Positions 1-5,681 of a stretch of DNA of 33,520 nucleotides are shown one piece after another (position 1 is the stretch's first letter; the number at the start of each line of letters is the position of its first letter). The notes under the pieces are model-generated. The model saw only the letters and a list, made by a program, of their open reading frames with translations, made no database searches and had not been told where the DNA came from. The position numbers and the translations under genes are program-made. The stretch is taken from the IMG/VR virus record IMGVR_UViG_3300017991_000270, positions 1-33,520 of that record. One strand, written 5' to 3'. This DNA comes from a virus.

Positions 1-272
1 TCATCTCCGTCGATGAGATCACCGAGCCGGGCGTGCTCGGCAGTCAGGGTGTCCCAGCGCTGAGTGGCCCAGCTGAGCAGCTCAGTGGCGTACTGGTGGG
101 CATCCTGTGGGGTACTGAACCGGGTAACAGAGGTGGTCCAGGGACGGGCACGGTCCTGCTGGGTGCCACGGGTGGCATGGAAGAGGCTAGTCTCAACCGA
201 GAACCGGCCATTCTTCTCACGGTGAACACGGTAGGCATGGTCACCAACAAACACGGGTAAAGGGGTATTCAT
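1..272 (-). CDS. hypothetical protein, partial (runs off left edge)
   Basis: An open frame runs from an ATG at 272-270 to the left edge with no stop, giving 90 visible residues that begin MNTPLPVFVGDHAYRVHREK. A strong Shine-Dalgarno, AAGGAG, lies six bases before the ATG. The visible part is polar and soluble-looking, with a Trp-containing stretch (SWATQRWDTL) and a helical, acidic tail; I see no known domain. The gene follows a hairpin-rich leader with a 54-bp tandem repeat, so it may have its own regulation. It uses codons such as CGT, GTT and TTA more than the late genes do. It is the last visible member of the small-gene group and may be an early gene, but that is inferred from position only. 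Confidence 0.75.
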   Translation of the reverse strand, partial: MNTPLPVFVGDHAYRVHREKNGRFSVETSLFHATRGTQQDRARPWTTSVTRFSTPQDAHQYATELLSWATQRWDTLTAEHARLGDLIDGD

Positions 273-340
273 TCCCGACTCCTTGAAGAAAGTTGAGGGG
301 CACGGTGCCCCCAAGGGGCCCCACATGGGGCCATGAGGGA

Positions 341-448
341 CCATGAGGGGTTGTATCAGGGGCCATATGGTCCCCTTGTACCCCCCTTAGGGGGCCATGA
401 GGGGTTGTATCAGGGGCCATATGGTCCCCTTGTACCCCCCTTAGGGGG
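341..448. repeat. two tandem 54-bp repeats, hairpin-rich
   Basis: Copies at 341-394 and 395-448 look identical, with a period of exactly 54 bases. Each copy holds CCATATGG flanked by GGGG and CCCC, and a CCCCC-TAA-GGGGG type hairpin in the minus-strand sense. Positions 302-340 add further GC hairpins, for example GGCCCC-ATGT-GGGGCC on the minus strand. The block sits in the 221-base gap between the gene ending at 494 and the gene starting at 272. It could serve as an RNA processing, termination or promoter element for the downstream gene; which one cannot be told from sequence alone. Confidence 0.9.
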
Positions 449-493
449 CCATACTCCCCCTACCAGCACGCATTATCTGTCACTCTTCCTATC

Positions 494-754
494 TTACCAT
501 CCCCGAAGGTCCCTGAGCTGCCGTTCAAGGGCCGCCTTCTCCCTCCGGGTGGCCTCCAGGTCATGGACCAGGGCCTTGACCGACACCCTCAGGTAGTCGA
601 TGCTGTCCCTCATCTCACCCAGAGCCCGTTGCTGGGCCTCAGAGGCCCGCTGACGGGCCGCAGCAATCTCCCCGGCCCGGAGGGTACCCGGAGACTGCTG
701 GCCCTCAGAGGGGCCCTGAGGGGCGGCATGAGGGTCGTTGCGTTCAGGCATCAT
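494..754 (-). CDS. hypothetical coiled-coil protein
   Basis: This 86-residue protein has a Pro/Gln-rich N terminus (residues 1-25) followed by a long charged helix (about 28-84) with heptad-like Leu/Ala spacing, so a coiled coil is likely. I chose the ATG at 754 because GGAG lies eight bases upstream. An in-frame ATG at 775 would add seven residues but has no visible ribosome site. It stands in a run of short minus-strand genes, downstream of two very small hydrophobic frames. It has no signal peptide or membrane segment. Its function is unknown; it may be an oligomeric early protein, which is inference. Confidence 0.65.
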   Translation of the reverse strand: MMPERNDPHAAPQGPSEGQQSPGTLRAGEIAAARQRASEAQQRALGEMRDSIDYLRVSVKALVHDLEATRREKAALERQLRDLRGW

Positions 755-787
755 GGTGTTGTCTCCACGCATCATCAGGGTCAGGGG

Positions 788-841
788 TCAGCACAGGCAC
801 ACGAAGGCCAGTACCACCAGTCGGATAAGTCTCAGGTCCAT
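788..841 (-). CDS. possible 17-residue hydrophobic peptide
   Basis: A 17-codon frame, MDLRLIRLVVLAFVCLC, starts at an ATG that overlaps the stop of the preceding 36-residue peptide gene as TGATG. It is basic then strongly hydrophobic, like a minimal membrane peptide. There is no independent ribosome site, so any translation would be by coupling. The frame is short enough to arise by chance. Confidence 0.3.
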   Translation of the reverse strand: MDLRLIRLVVLAFVCLC

Positions 842-951
842 CACTCCGCCATCCTCCCCCCAAGCCACAGGCCCACCAACAGGAGGGCCAGGGCAATCAG
901 GGACAGCATGGCAGCCCCGGTAATCAGCACGGTGTAGTCAAAGTCCATCAT
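841..951 (-). CDS. small membrane protein, 36 aa
   Basis: This short frame runs from an ATG at 951 (a second ATG at 948) to a TGA at 841-843 and encodes 36 residues. Residues 6-30 are a continuous hydrophobic segment rich in Leu, Ile and Ala, followed by a short basic tail (GGRMAE), so it is a single-pass membrane peptide. GGAGGG lies about seven bases upstream, and the start overlaps the previous stop as ATGA. The Shine-Dalgarno site and coupling make it more credible than its size suggests. The role is unknown. Small membrane peptides of lytic phages often alter the host membrane or help lysis, but nothing here shows which. Confidence 0.6.
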   Translation of the reverse strand: MMDFDYTVLITGAAMLSLIALALLLVGLWLGGRMAE

Positions 952-1196
952 CGTCGTCCCTCCGCCTCATCCCGGTCACGCTCGGCCAGCACCAGCCCCC
1001 CGTGGTACAGCATCTGCAGTGCCCGGGCATGCCGAAGGGCATCCTCGATGGCCTCGACCAGCACGGTCGCCGCACTCATGCGACCCCACGGATCATAGGT
1101 AGTGGACAGATCGTCCATCAGCGAGGGCAGTCGTTCAACGATCCACTTCGCCTCGGACTCATGGTGGAACCTCATGCGGGCTCGGTACTCGTTCAT
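948..1196 (-). CDS. hypothetical protein, 82 aa
   Basis: The protein begins MNEYRARMRFHHESEAKWIV and is predominantly helical and charged, with no membrane segment and no motif I recognise. The start at 1196 is well supported: AAGGAGG lies four bases upstream and the ATG overlaps the stop of the upstream gene as ATGA. A longer frame reaches 1292 but lacks a ribosome site and would overlap the neighbour fully. It belongs to the compact 1393-841 cluster of small, translationally coupled genes, which is probably one transcription unit. Function unknown. Confidence 0.75.
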   Translation of the reverse strand: MNEYRARMRFHHESEAKWIVERLPSLMDDLSTTYDPWGRMSAATVLVEAIEDALRHARALQMLYHGGLVLAERDRDEAEGRR

Positions 1197-1393
1197 CGTC
1201 CCTCCTTGGTGGCAAGGTATCGCCGAATCTCCGCATCGACCTGTCGCTTGAGCGTAGCAGGCTCGGGCAGCCTCGCATTCATGCCGGTCCACGCATCCCC
1301 ATGGGTGTCACGGGCAGCCTCACGCCGCTCCTGCTTCCACGCTTCATACTGGACCCGACGGTCCGACATCCTCAGAATCTTACCACGCATCAT
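1193..1393 (-). CDS. hypothetical basic protein, 66 aa
   Basis: This Arg-rich protein of 66 residues starts at tandem ATGs (1393, 1390) with GGAG eight bases upstream. The sequence is charged and helical (QYEAWKQERREAARDTHGDA) and has no membrane segment or cysteine pattern. Its stop overlaps the next start as ATGA. The start region resembles that of the gene beginning at 754: both have GGAGAC before ATGATG. That could be a shared translation signal or a small duplication. Function unknown. Confidence 0.65.
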   Translation of the reverse strand: MMRGKILRMSDRRVQYEAWKQERREAARDTHGDAWTGMNARLPEPATLKRQVDAEIRRYLATKEGR

Positions 1394-1422
1394 GGCATCG
1401 TCTCCGTTGAAGGAATGGAAAG

Positions 1423-1452
1423 GGGGCCACCGCCCTTGCAGGCGGCAGCCCC
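1423..1452 (-). terminator. 12-bp hairpin, possible terminator or processing site
   Basis: On the minus-strand transcript GGGGCUGCCGCC pairs with GGCGGUGGCCCC around the loop UGCAAG. Two of the pairs are G-U wobbles, so the stem is complete only in minus-strand RNA. A weak CUUUCC follows rather than a real U tract. It fills the 81-base gap between the genes ending at 1475 and starting at 1393, so a partial terminator or an RNase III type processing stem would fit. Confidence 0.5.
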
Positions 1453-1474
1453 GTCGTTCCTCTATCGTCAGGCC

Positions 1475-1855
1475 TCAGGCGAAGGAACGCTTGTTGATGT
1501 TGCGGGCCTCGGTCGCCGTCAGGCGGGCGTTCAGACTCCGGTTCAGGTTGCGGTTGAAAAACTGCAGGGCCACGGTCTGGGGCGTGGCCCCACCGGGGGC
1601 CACGGTCCCCGCGGGGAGGCCACGAAGGACCTCCCACGCCTCATCGAGGGCGGCATCGAACGCAGCGACGGCGGCATCACGGGAGGCACGAAGGTCGGCA
1701 AGGTCACCCTTGATCCAACCATCGGTCACCTTCCGCGTGGCCGCCTTCATCTCCCGCTCACGCTTGGCGAGACGAGCATAGACGACACCGAGCACCGCCG
1801 CATCATCAGCGGTGGCGTCACGGGTCACGGTCACGGTAGCGTTGGTGTTGGTCAC
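1475..1855 (-). CDS. hypothetical protein, 126 aa
   Basis: The protein starts at a GTG (1855) with GGAGAG eight bases upstream; no ATG gives a better start. It has an Ala-rich helical body (residues about 15-75) and a C-terminal part with Asn/Arg-rich text (FFNRNLNRSLNARLTATEARN). It has no membrane segment, no cysteines and no motif I recognise. It is the first gene after the long repeat-bearing non-coding stretch, so in the direction of transcription it heads the small-gene cluster. That place is where T7-like phages carry early genes, but an early role is inference. Confidence 0.7.
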   Translation of the reverse strand: MTNTNATVTVTRDATADDAAVLGVVYARLAKREREMKAATRKVTDGWIKGDLADLRASRDAAVAAFDAALDEAWEVLRGLPAGTVAPGGATPQTVALQFFNRNLNRSLNARLTATEARNINKRSFA

Positions 1856-2645
1856 GATTTACTCTCCGGCATGCGGACGGAATCGTCGCATCCACTGCGG
1901 ACGCGACAAAAGCCACCGACGCCCGTGAAGGCACCGATGGCGTTGTCACGCCGGAGTCTGTCATGCCGGTGGTCGCATCGCCCCCGCTCGCCCCATAAGG
2001 GGGTCATGGCAGGGGAGTCCCCGCAGGGACACCGGCAAGGTCCGATTCGAGCCGATGCGGTTGCAACGGATGCCCGGACAGAGCATGCCCACTATTATCA
2101 TCCCTCCCGGTGGGCCCGGGATCCTCCGCTCGTGCGGATGGCTGTACCTTCCCGATGGTTATTAACCCAACGGGTCCTTACACTCGAGGCGTGGTCGATA
2201 CAGCCCGCCCGGGATCGGCCCGAGACCTTCCGCGTTGGGTGCAGCACACTACCACGAGCATAGCGAGCACACCGTCGGCATCCGGCCCCGGGGATCGCGG
2301 AACCTTCCCGGACTCGCGGCGTTCCATTAACCGCGAGCGAGAGTAGGTCCGATCCCGGTATGTCGTCCGCCGGTTCCCGTCGGCCCGGACCCGGGCCCGC
2401 GGGGGACGCTCCCCCGCCGAAGGACAAGTACAGTCTGCAGTGTGCCGCGTCGAATCCAAACCGTCGGACCCGACGATTTGCCGTCCGATAAACCACAACC
2501 CCGATGACCCGCAGACTCCGCCCAAACCCCCACGAGGTCCGATAACCCCCGCCGGGCCTGGGTAGCGGAACGCGCGCGCGATACCATACACTCCGCCCCA
2601 GTCAAGGACCGATAACGAGAATCTGTGCTCCGATAATCGGAAGAG

Positions 2646-2759
2646 GTCCGATAACCTCCCCGTGGTGCGGCATGCCAATCGGCTGGCACACCACACCACA
2701 GCGTCCGATAACTCCCCCGTGGTGCGGCATGCCAATCGGCTGGCACACCCCACCACAGC
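2646..2759. repeat. two tandem 57-bp repeats
   Basis: Copies at 2646-2702 and 2703-2759 differ at only a few positions. Each begins with GTCCGATAAC and contains GTGGTGCGGCATGCCA followed by a GC-rich imperfect palindrome and CACCAC. A third copy begins at 2760 but turns at once into the 15-bp array, as if the array grew out of the edge of this repeat. Confidence 0.9.
2669..2689. repeat. GC-rich imperfect palindrome, copy 1 of 4
   Basis: The core TGCCAATCGGCTGGCA lies here and again at 2726-2746. Its reverse complement, TGCCAGCCGATTGGCA, lies at 3686-3706, with a one-base-changed form at 3632-3652. The GCCA/TGGC arms are self-complementary, as in a dimeric protein-binding site. The left pair is 57 bases apart and the right pair 54 bases apart. 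The two pairs point in opposite directions around the segment 2750-3630. Confidence 0.85.
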
Positions 2760-2925
2760 GTCCCATAACCCACGGTCCGAGAACCCACGGTCCGGTAACT
2801 CACGGTCCGAGAACCCATGGTCCGAGAACCCATGGTCCGGTAACCGAGAGTCCGAGAACCCATGGTCCGGTAATAGGGGGGTCCGAGAACCCATGGTCCG
2901 AAAAAGGCAGGTCCGATAGCCCCAC
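2759..2925. repeat. 15-bp tandem array, about 11 units
   Basis: Units of the form GGTCCGAGAACCCAT start at 2774, 2789, 2804, 2819, 2834, 2849, 2864, 2880, 2895 and 2910, preceded by a variant at 2759. One extra base lies in the unit at 2864. Two main types alternate irregularly, GAGAAC and GGTAAC. There are no spacers of unique sequence, so it is not a CRISPR array. T7 carries arrays of short 7-bp repeats next to its terminal repeat; this array may be a functional counterpart, which is inference. Confidence 0.9.
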
Positions 2926-3157
2926 CCTCCCCCCACGCCGTTATGGGACCGTCCGATAACCCCACGGTCCGGTAACGCACGGTCCCATAACCCATGGTCC
3001 GGTAATGGGGGAGGTCCGATAACGCCCGCTGCGTCCGATAACCCCCGGAGGTCCGATAACTCCCGAGGGGTGGGCGGAATCCCCCGTGGACTCCCCCGCG
3101 CTCGTCGGGCTCCGACACCTACCCTCCCCGTGGTCCGGGAGACTTTCGGATTGTCGG

Positions 3158-3188
3158 GGGAGCCCCTACCGCCTGCAGGGGCTCCCCT
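3158..3188. terminator. perfect 11-bp hairpin downstream of the Cys-rich gene
   Basis: GGGGAGCCCCT pairs perfectly with AGGGGCTCCCC around a nine-base loop. It begins 15 bases after the stop of the gene at 3203-3481. No U tract follows on either strand, so it is not a classical intrinsic terminator. It could be an RNA-processing stem, a barrier to transcription, or a DNA structure at the genome ends. Confidence 0.5.
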
Positions 3189-3202
3189 GAACCGCTACAC
3201 TA

Positions 3203-3481
3203 TCACCGCCCGATGCAATCCCGATAGGTGATAGTCTCGGCATCCCGCTTGCGGGCTCGCTTGCCGACCCACCTCAGACTCTTGCTGAAGGCTTCCCAGA
3301 TTGCGATACGGTTCGCAACCTTGTAGTCCGGATGAACCGCACGAACCGCATAAACCGTTTGCCCACAACACGATTCACAAGTGGCGTCGCCCGAACGGAG
3401 CGTATCCTCGATCCGCCGCATGCAAGCCACGCACCCCGGGCCCGCGGAACAACGAGTGACGAAAGGGTAACCAGAAACCAT
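3203..3481 (-). CDS. small Cys-rich protein, possible zinc ribbon
   Basis: This 92-residue protein starts at an ATG at 3481 with GGAG about eight bases upstream. Its N-terminal half holds cysteines at about 11, 17 and 20 (CX5CX2C) and at about 35, 38 and 39 (CESCC), a spacing that suggests metal binding. The C-terminal half is basic (KSLRWVGKRARKRD), which suits nucleic-acid binding. The metal and DNA-binding ideas are inferred from composition. It stands alone between two repeat clusters, with a hairpin after it. A weak promoter-like pair lies upstream at 3513-3541. By position it may be the first gene at the entering genome end, or lie within or beside a terminal repeat. Confidence 0.65.
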   Translation of the reverse strand: MVSGYPFVTRCSAGPGCVACMRRIEDTLRSGDATCESCCGQTVYAVRAVHPDYKVANRIAIWEAFSKSLRWVGKRARKRDAETITYRDCIGR

Positions 3482-3988
3482 AACTAGACTCCAGACTAGA
3501 GGGTACCTGTACAGTCTACGCTACGCTCCGGGCCCCTGCAAACCATCGGGCCGGATTCCGTCGGAAGGTAGGGAAACCTTGCGGCCTGTACCGCTTCCGA
3601 TAATCCACAGGGGTTATCGGCCACCCGGTACGGCATGCCAGACGATTGGCACGGCGTACCCTGAGGTCCCATAAGCCCCACAAACGGCATGCCAGCCGAT
3701 TGGCACGGCCTACCGTCGCGCCATTATGGGACGGTCCGGGAAGGTCCCGCCGGCGACAGGGGGGCACGGGGGGATTATGGGACGGTCCGATAACTAGACC
3801 CCACACGCCCCTACAGTACCCCCAATACCCCTCATCGGGGGAGACGCCCAGGGCCCGGCACCCCCACGTCCCCGCTAGGCGCCCTAGGAGCCCGCTGGAG
3901 CCACGCCAGCAGTTCAGACGGGGGACGAGTCCTCCGGATCTGCTGGGGCTCACAGAGGCTCCTAGGGGCCTTAGCGGGCAAGGGCCCC
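3482..3988. other. non-coding region with second repeat cluster
   Basis: No gene is supported here. The inverted repeat CCGATAA (3597-3603) / TTATCGG (3614-3620) has a ten-base loop. GTCCCATAAG lies at 3666-3675. The direct repeat ATTATGGGACGGTCCG occurs at 3723-3738 and 3774-3789, and the second copy forms the head-to-head pair TTATGGGAC-G-GTCCGATAA at 3775-3793. Two GC-rich 16-bp palindromes lie within 3632-3652 and 3686-3706. Just after the last late gene (3989), GGGGCCCTT and AAGGCCCC can pair in minus-strand RNA with one bulged base, a possible late terminator without a U tract. Confidence 0.75.
3513..3541 (-). promoter_or_regulatory. weak sigma70-like promoter candidate
   Basis: On the minus strand TTGCAG (3536-3541) and TAGACT (3513-3518) are 17 bases apart, upstream of the gene starting at 3481. 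Matches are only 3/6 and 4/6, so chance is a real possibility. Confidence 0.25.
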
Positions 3989-4564
3989 TCATGGCCCCTC
4001 AGGGGGCCTTTGGGCCTGACGGCGGGCGTCGTCGATGGCCTGCTGGCGGCGGGCGTCGTCGAACTCCTGCTCTTGGGGCAGCAGCTCTCCCCCCTGCTCC
4101 AGCTGGCGGGCGTTCAGCACCCGTCGAGGGACCTCCACCAGGACATCGTCGCGGATGGCCTTCCGCATGGCCAGGTTGGCCGCGTTGGGGTCGGGGGCCG
4201 GGCCGCCCTCCAGCTGGTCCAGGATGCTCAGGAGGAGCTGGGTCATCTGCTGGGAGCCGATGGAGGGGTACTTGCTGTAGACGTTCTCGGCGGCCCAGCG
4301 GGCCTGAGCGAACCGCTCATCGGGGCTGAGTCGCCCCTGCCGAGCATGGAGGTTGGAGAACATGAGGTGCCCGGCCGCGCGGATCTCGCCCTGGGAATCC
4401 AGCCGATCCATCTCGGCGTTCACGCGCTGATCCTGGATGGCCCTGAGAGCGTCCTGCTCCACGCGGGTTCGGGTGGATTGGGCCCACTGCATGGCGCGCT
4501 CGGCCGCGGCATCGACCTCTGCGGGGTCATAGGGGGACGGTGGAAGATTGGGCAGACGGCTCAT
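3989..4564 (-). CDS. hypothetical helical protein, 191 aa (last late gene)
   Basis: The protein of 191 residues begins MSRLPNLPPSPYDPAEVDAA. The ATG at 4564 overlaps the preceding stop as ATGA; a longer open frame reaches 4786 but covers the neighbour. After a Pro-rich start it is largely helical and charged. It ends in a Gln/Arg/Asp-rich tail (residues about 160-191) that looks like a coiled coil or a disordered arm. It has no membrane segment, cysteine pattern or known motif. It closes the late gene run before the repeat-bearing region. A minor virion protein or an assembly factor is possible, but neither is shown by the sequence. Confidence 0.75.
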   Translation of the reverse strand: MSRLPNLPPSPYDPAEVDAAAERAMQWAQSTRTRVEQDALRAIQDQRVNAEMDRLDSQGEIRAAGHLMFSNLHARQGRLSPDERFAQARWAAENVYSKYPSIGSQQMTQLLLSILDQLEGGPAPDPNAANLAMRKAIRDDVLVEVPRRVLNARQLEQGGELLPQEQEFDDARRQQAIDDARRQAQRPPEGP

Positions 4565-5013
4565 GGGGTGGCTCCAAAGGCTTCGGTGAGCTTCGAGTAC
4601 GATTCGGGGGAGATAGGCTGGCACAACAGCGTGACGGCGCAGGTGTACGGGGTCAGGGTCCCCGGTGGGAACCCGATTCCCACCGCTGAGATGCGGACAT
4701 CGCCGCCCCCATTGGGGGCCTTGGGGGCCCCGATGAAGTAGGCCTGGCGGGCAATGGGGTAGGTCTGGGTCCCCTGGTGGGCCCATTGGCCCGTGGCGGC
4801 CACCACGTTGGAGAAGCGGCCGCTCTGCACGGTGGTCGTGGAGGAGTCCGGTCCGGACAGCAACGACACCCCGAACTGGGTCTGGCCGCTGATGATCAGA
4901 CCGTACACGCCCCAGCGGTGCCCCTCCGGGAGCTCGTCACCCAGCGGAATGCCGGACGTGAACCCGGTGAAGCCAGAGGTGAGAAACGTCCCGGTCGAGA
5001 CGAATCGATCCAT
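4561..5013 (-). CDS. hypothetical protein, 150 aa, probably beta-rich
   Basis: The start at 5013 (MDRFVSTGTFLTSGF) overlaps the stop of the upstream gene as TGATG, and the stop overlaps the next start as ATGA. The sequence is rich in Gly, Ser, Thr and Val and in short alternating hydrophobic stretches, which suggests a beta-sandwich. It has no signal peptide and no membrane segment. Together with the similarly beta-rich 129-residue neighbour and the LamG-like protein upstream, it could be part of a fibre, spike or head-decoration set. I do not recognise the family. Confidence 0.75.
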   Translation of the reverse strand: MDRFVSTGTFLTSGFTGFTSGIPLGDELPEGHRWGVYGLIISGQTQFGVSLLSGPDSSTTTVQSGRFSNVVAATGQWAHQGTQTYPIARQAYFIGAPKAPNGGGDVRISAVGIGFPPGTLTPYTCAVTLLCQPISPESYSKLTEAFGATP

Positions 5014-5402
5014 CACAGGGTCTCCTGGTCGCGCAGGGTCCAGTAGTTGGAAGACAGGACCTCGACCCCGACCTGCCATTGCACTGTGACGTTGGTGGCC
5101 CCTGAGGCCAGGCTAAGAAAGTAGAGCTCGACTCCATCGTCCACGGGACTGAGGAACCAGAAATCGTGGGTGATGGGCAGGAACAGCTCCCCAGCCCGGT
5201 TGGGATGAGGCCCAAGATACATTGTGGCGCTCATTGGAACATCGTTGTCCCGCGATCGCACCTGAACCGAGCACGGCTGATTGGTCGTGATCTGAAGCCA
5301 CCGGATGCCTGCCTGATAAGACGTTCCGGGATAATCCGATTCGTCGATGACAAGCTGGGTGGTCGGGTTTCTAAACGTCGCAGAACCAACGATTCTGAGC
5401 AT
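5013..5402 (-). CDS. hypothetical protein, 129 aa, probably beta-rich
   Basis: The protein begins MLRIVGSATFRNPTTQLVID and is rich in aromatic and beta-branched residues, with segments such as VQWQVGVEVL that look like beta strands. The ATG at 5402 lies three bases after the stop of the upstream gene, and its stop overlaps the next start as TGATG. It has no membrane or signal segment. Its order in a late block downstream of the terminase and a lectin-like protein suggests a virion accessory protein. This is inference; I know no family for it. Confidence 0.75.
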   Translation of the reverse strand: MLRIVGSATFRNPTTQLVIDESDYPGTSYQAGIRWLQITTNQPCSVQVRSRDNDVPMSATMYLGPHPNRAGELFLPITHDFWFLSPVDDGVELYFLSLASGATNVTVQWQVGVEVLSSNYWTLRDQETL

Positions 5403-5405
5403 GGG

Positions 5406-5681
5406 TCACCACTTCACCTTGTCCGCCCAGTAGGCCGCGCTCATCTTGCCGCGCTTGATGTTCTGGGCGTGCCTCGCCTTGAAGGACTCTCGACGCTTCC
5501 GGTAGGACTCCGACTCCCCCTTCTTCTTGGGGGAGCCGGAGACGCCCTGAGCACCGAAGCGGATCAGCTTGGTCTTGTCGCCTTCCTTGGCGAGGACCGC
5601 GTGAGACTTCTTGGGGTGATTGGGGGTCCGCTTGGGCTTGTTGTACCCCGCGAACTTTTCGCCTCGGTATTCGACGCTCAT
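5406..5681 (-). CDS. small very basic phage protein, 91 aa
   Basis: The protein is Lys/Arg-rich throughout (for example KPKRTPNHPKKSH and SPKKKGESESYRKRRESF) and ends in SAAYWADKVKW. Proteins with this basic text and an AAYWA(D/N)KVKW-like end are common in marine T7-like and other phages, as I recall. Their function is not established. The high charge suggests nucleic-acid or capsid-interior binding. The start overlaps the upstream stop as TGATG. It has no membrane segment and no cysteine. Confidence 0.85.
   Translation of the reverse strand: MSVEYRGEKFAGYNKPKRTPNHPKKSHAVLAKEGDKTKLIRFGAQGVSGSPKKKGESESYRKRRESFKARHAQNIKRGKMSAAYWADKVKW

Larger units (their letters stand above)
2483..3060 (+). 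repeat. family of about 24 GTCC(G/C)ATAAC motifs
   Basis: Read on the plus strand, motif copies start near 2483, 2537, 2607, 2628, 2646, 2703, 2760, then at 15-base steps to 2911, then 2951, 2967, 2982, 2997, 3014, 3033 and 3051. All are in one orientation. An inverted partner at 2941 makes a TTATGGGAC/GTCCGATAA head-to-head pair. Variants replace GATAAC by GAGAAC, GGTAAC or CATAAC. Copy number, shared direction and inverted pairs suggest a binding site for a protein or a packaging or replication element. What binds it is not visible. Confidence 0.85.
1856..3202. other. long non-coding region with short repeats
   Basis: No convincing gene is visible in these 1.35 kb. Open frames in the repeat zone encode low-complexity Gly/Ser/Arg-Thr repeats created by the DNA repeats themselves. 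Positions 2483-3060 carry the GTCC(G/C)ATAAC family, described separately; related GGTCCGAT fragments appear as far left as 2041 and 2347. A perfect 8-bp hairpin, GCGGGGGA-CGC-TCCCCCGC, lies at 2399-2417. An 11-base palindrome, CCGATAATCGG, lies at 2630-2640. On the minus strand GATAAT at 2094-2099 resembles a -10 box, but no -35 partner is present. The region separates the late and small-gene blocks. Confidence 0.7.

Noticed and set aside
2094-2099. GATAAT on the minus strand as an early promoter
   Set aside because: No TTGACA-like box is found 16-18 bases upstream, so the match is too weak to call.
2759-2925. A CRISPR array
   Set aside because: Units are 15 bases with no unique spacers between them and no cas genes nearby.
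2327-3118. A 263-codon minus-strand frame with Gly-Ser-Arg-Thr repeats
   Set aside because: The repeats are the 15-bp DNA array translated; a 15-base period keeps any frame open. It has no ribosome site and no known-protein features.
4564-4786. A longer N terminus for the gene ending at 3989
   Set aside because: The extension covers the neighbouring gene, is Pro/Gly/Arg-rich shadow text and lacks a ribosome site; the ATGA overlap at 4564 explains the start.
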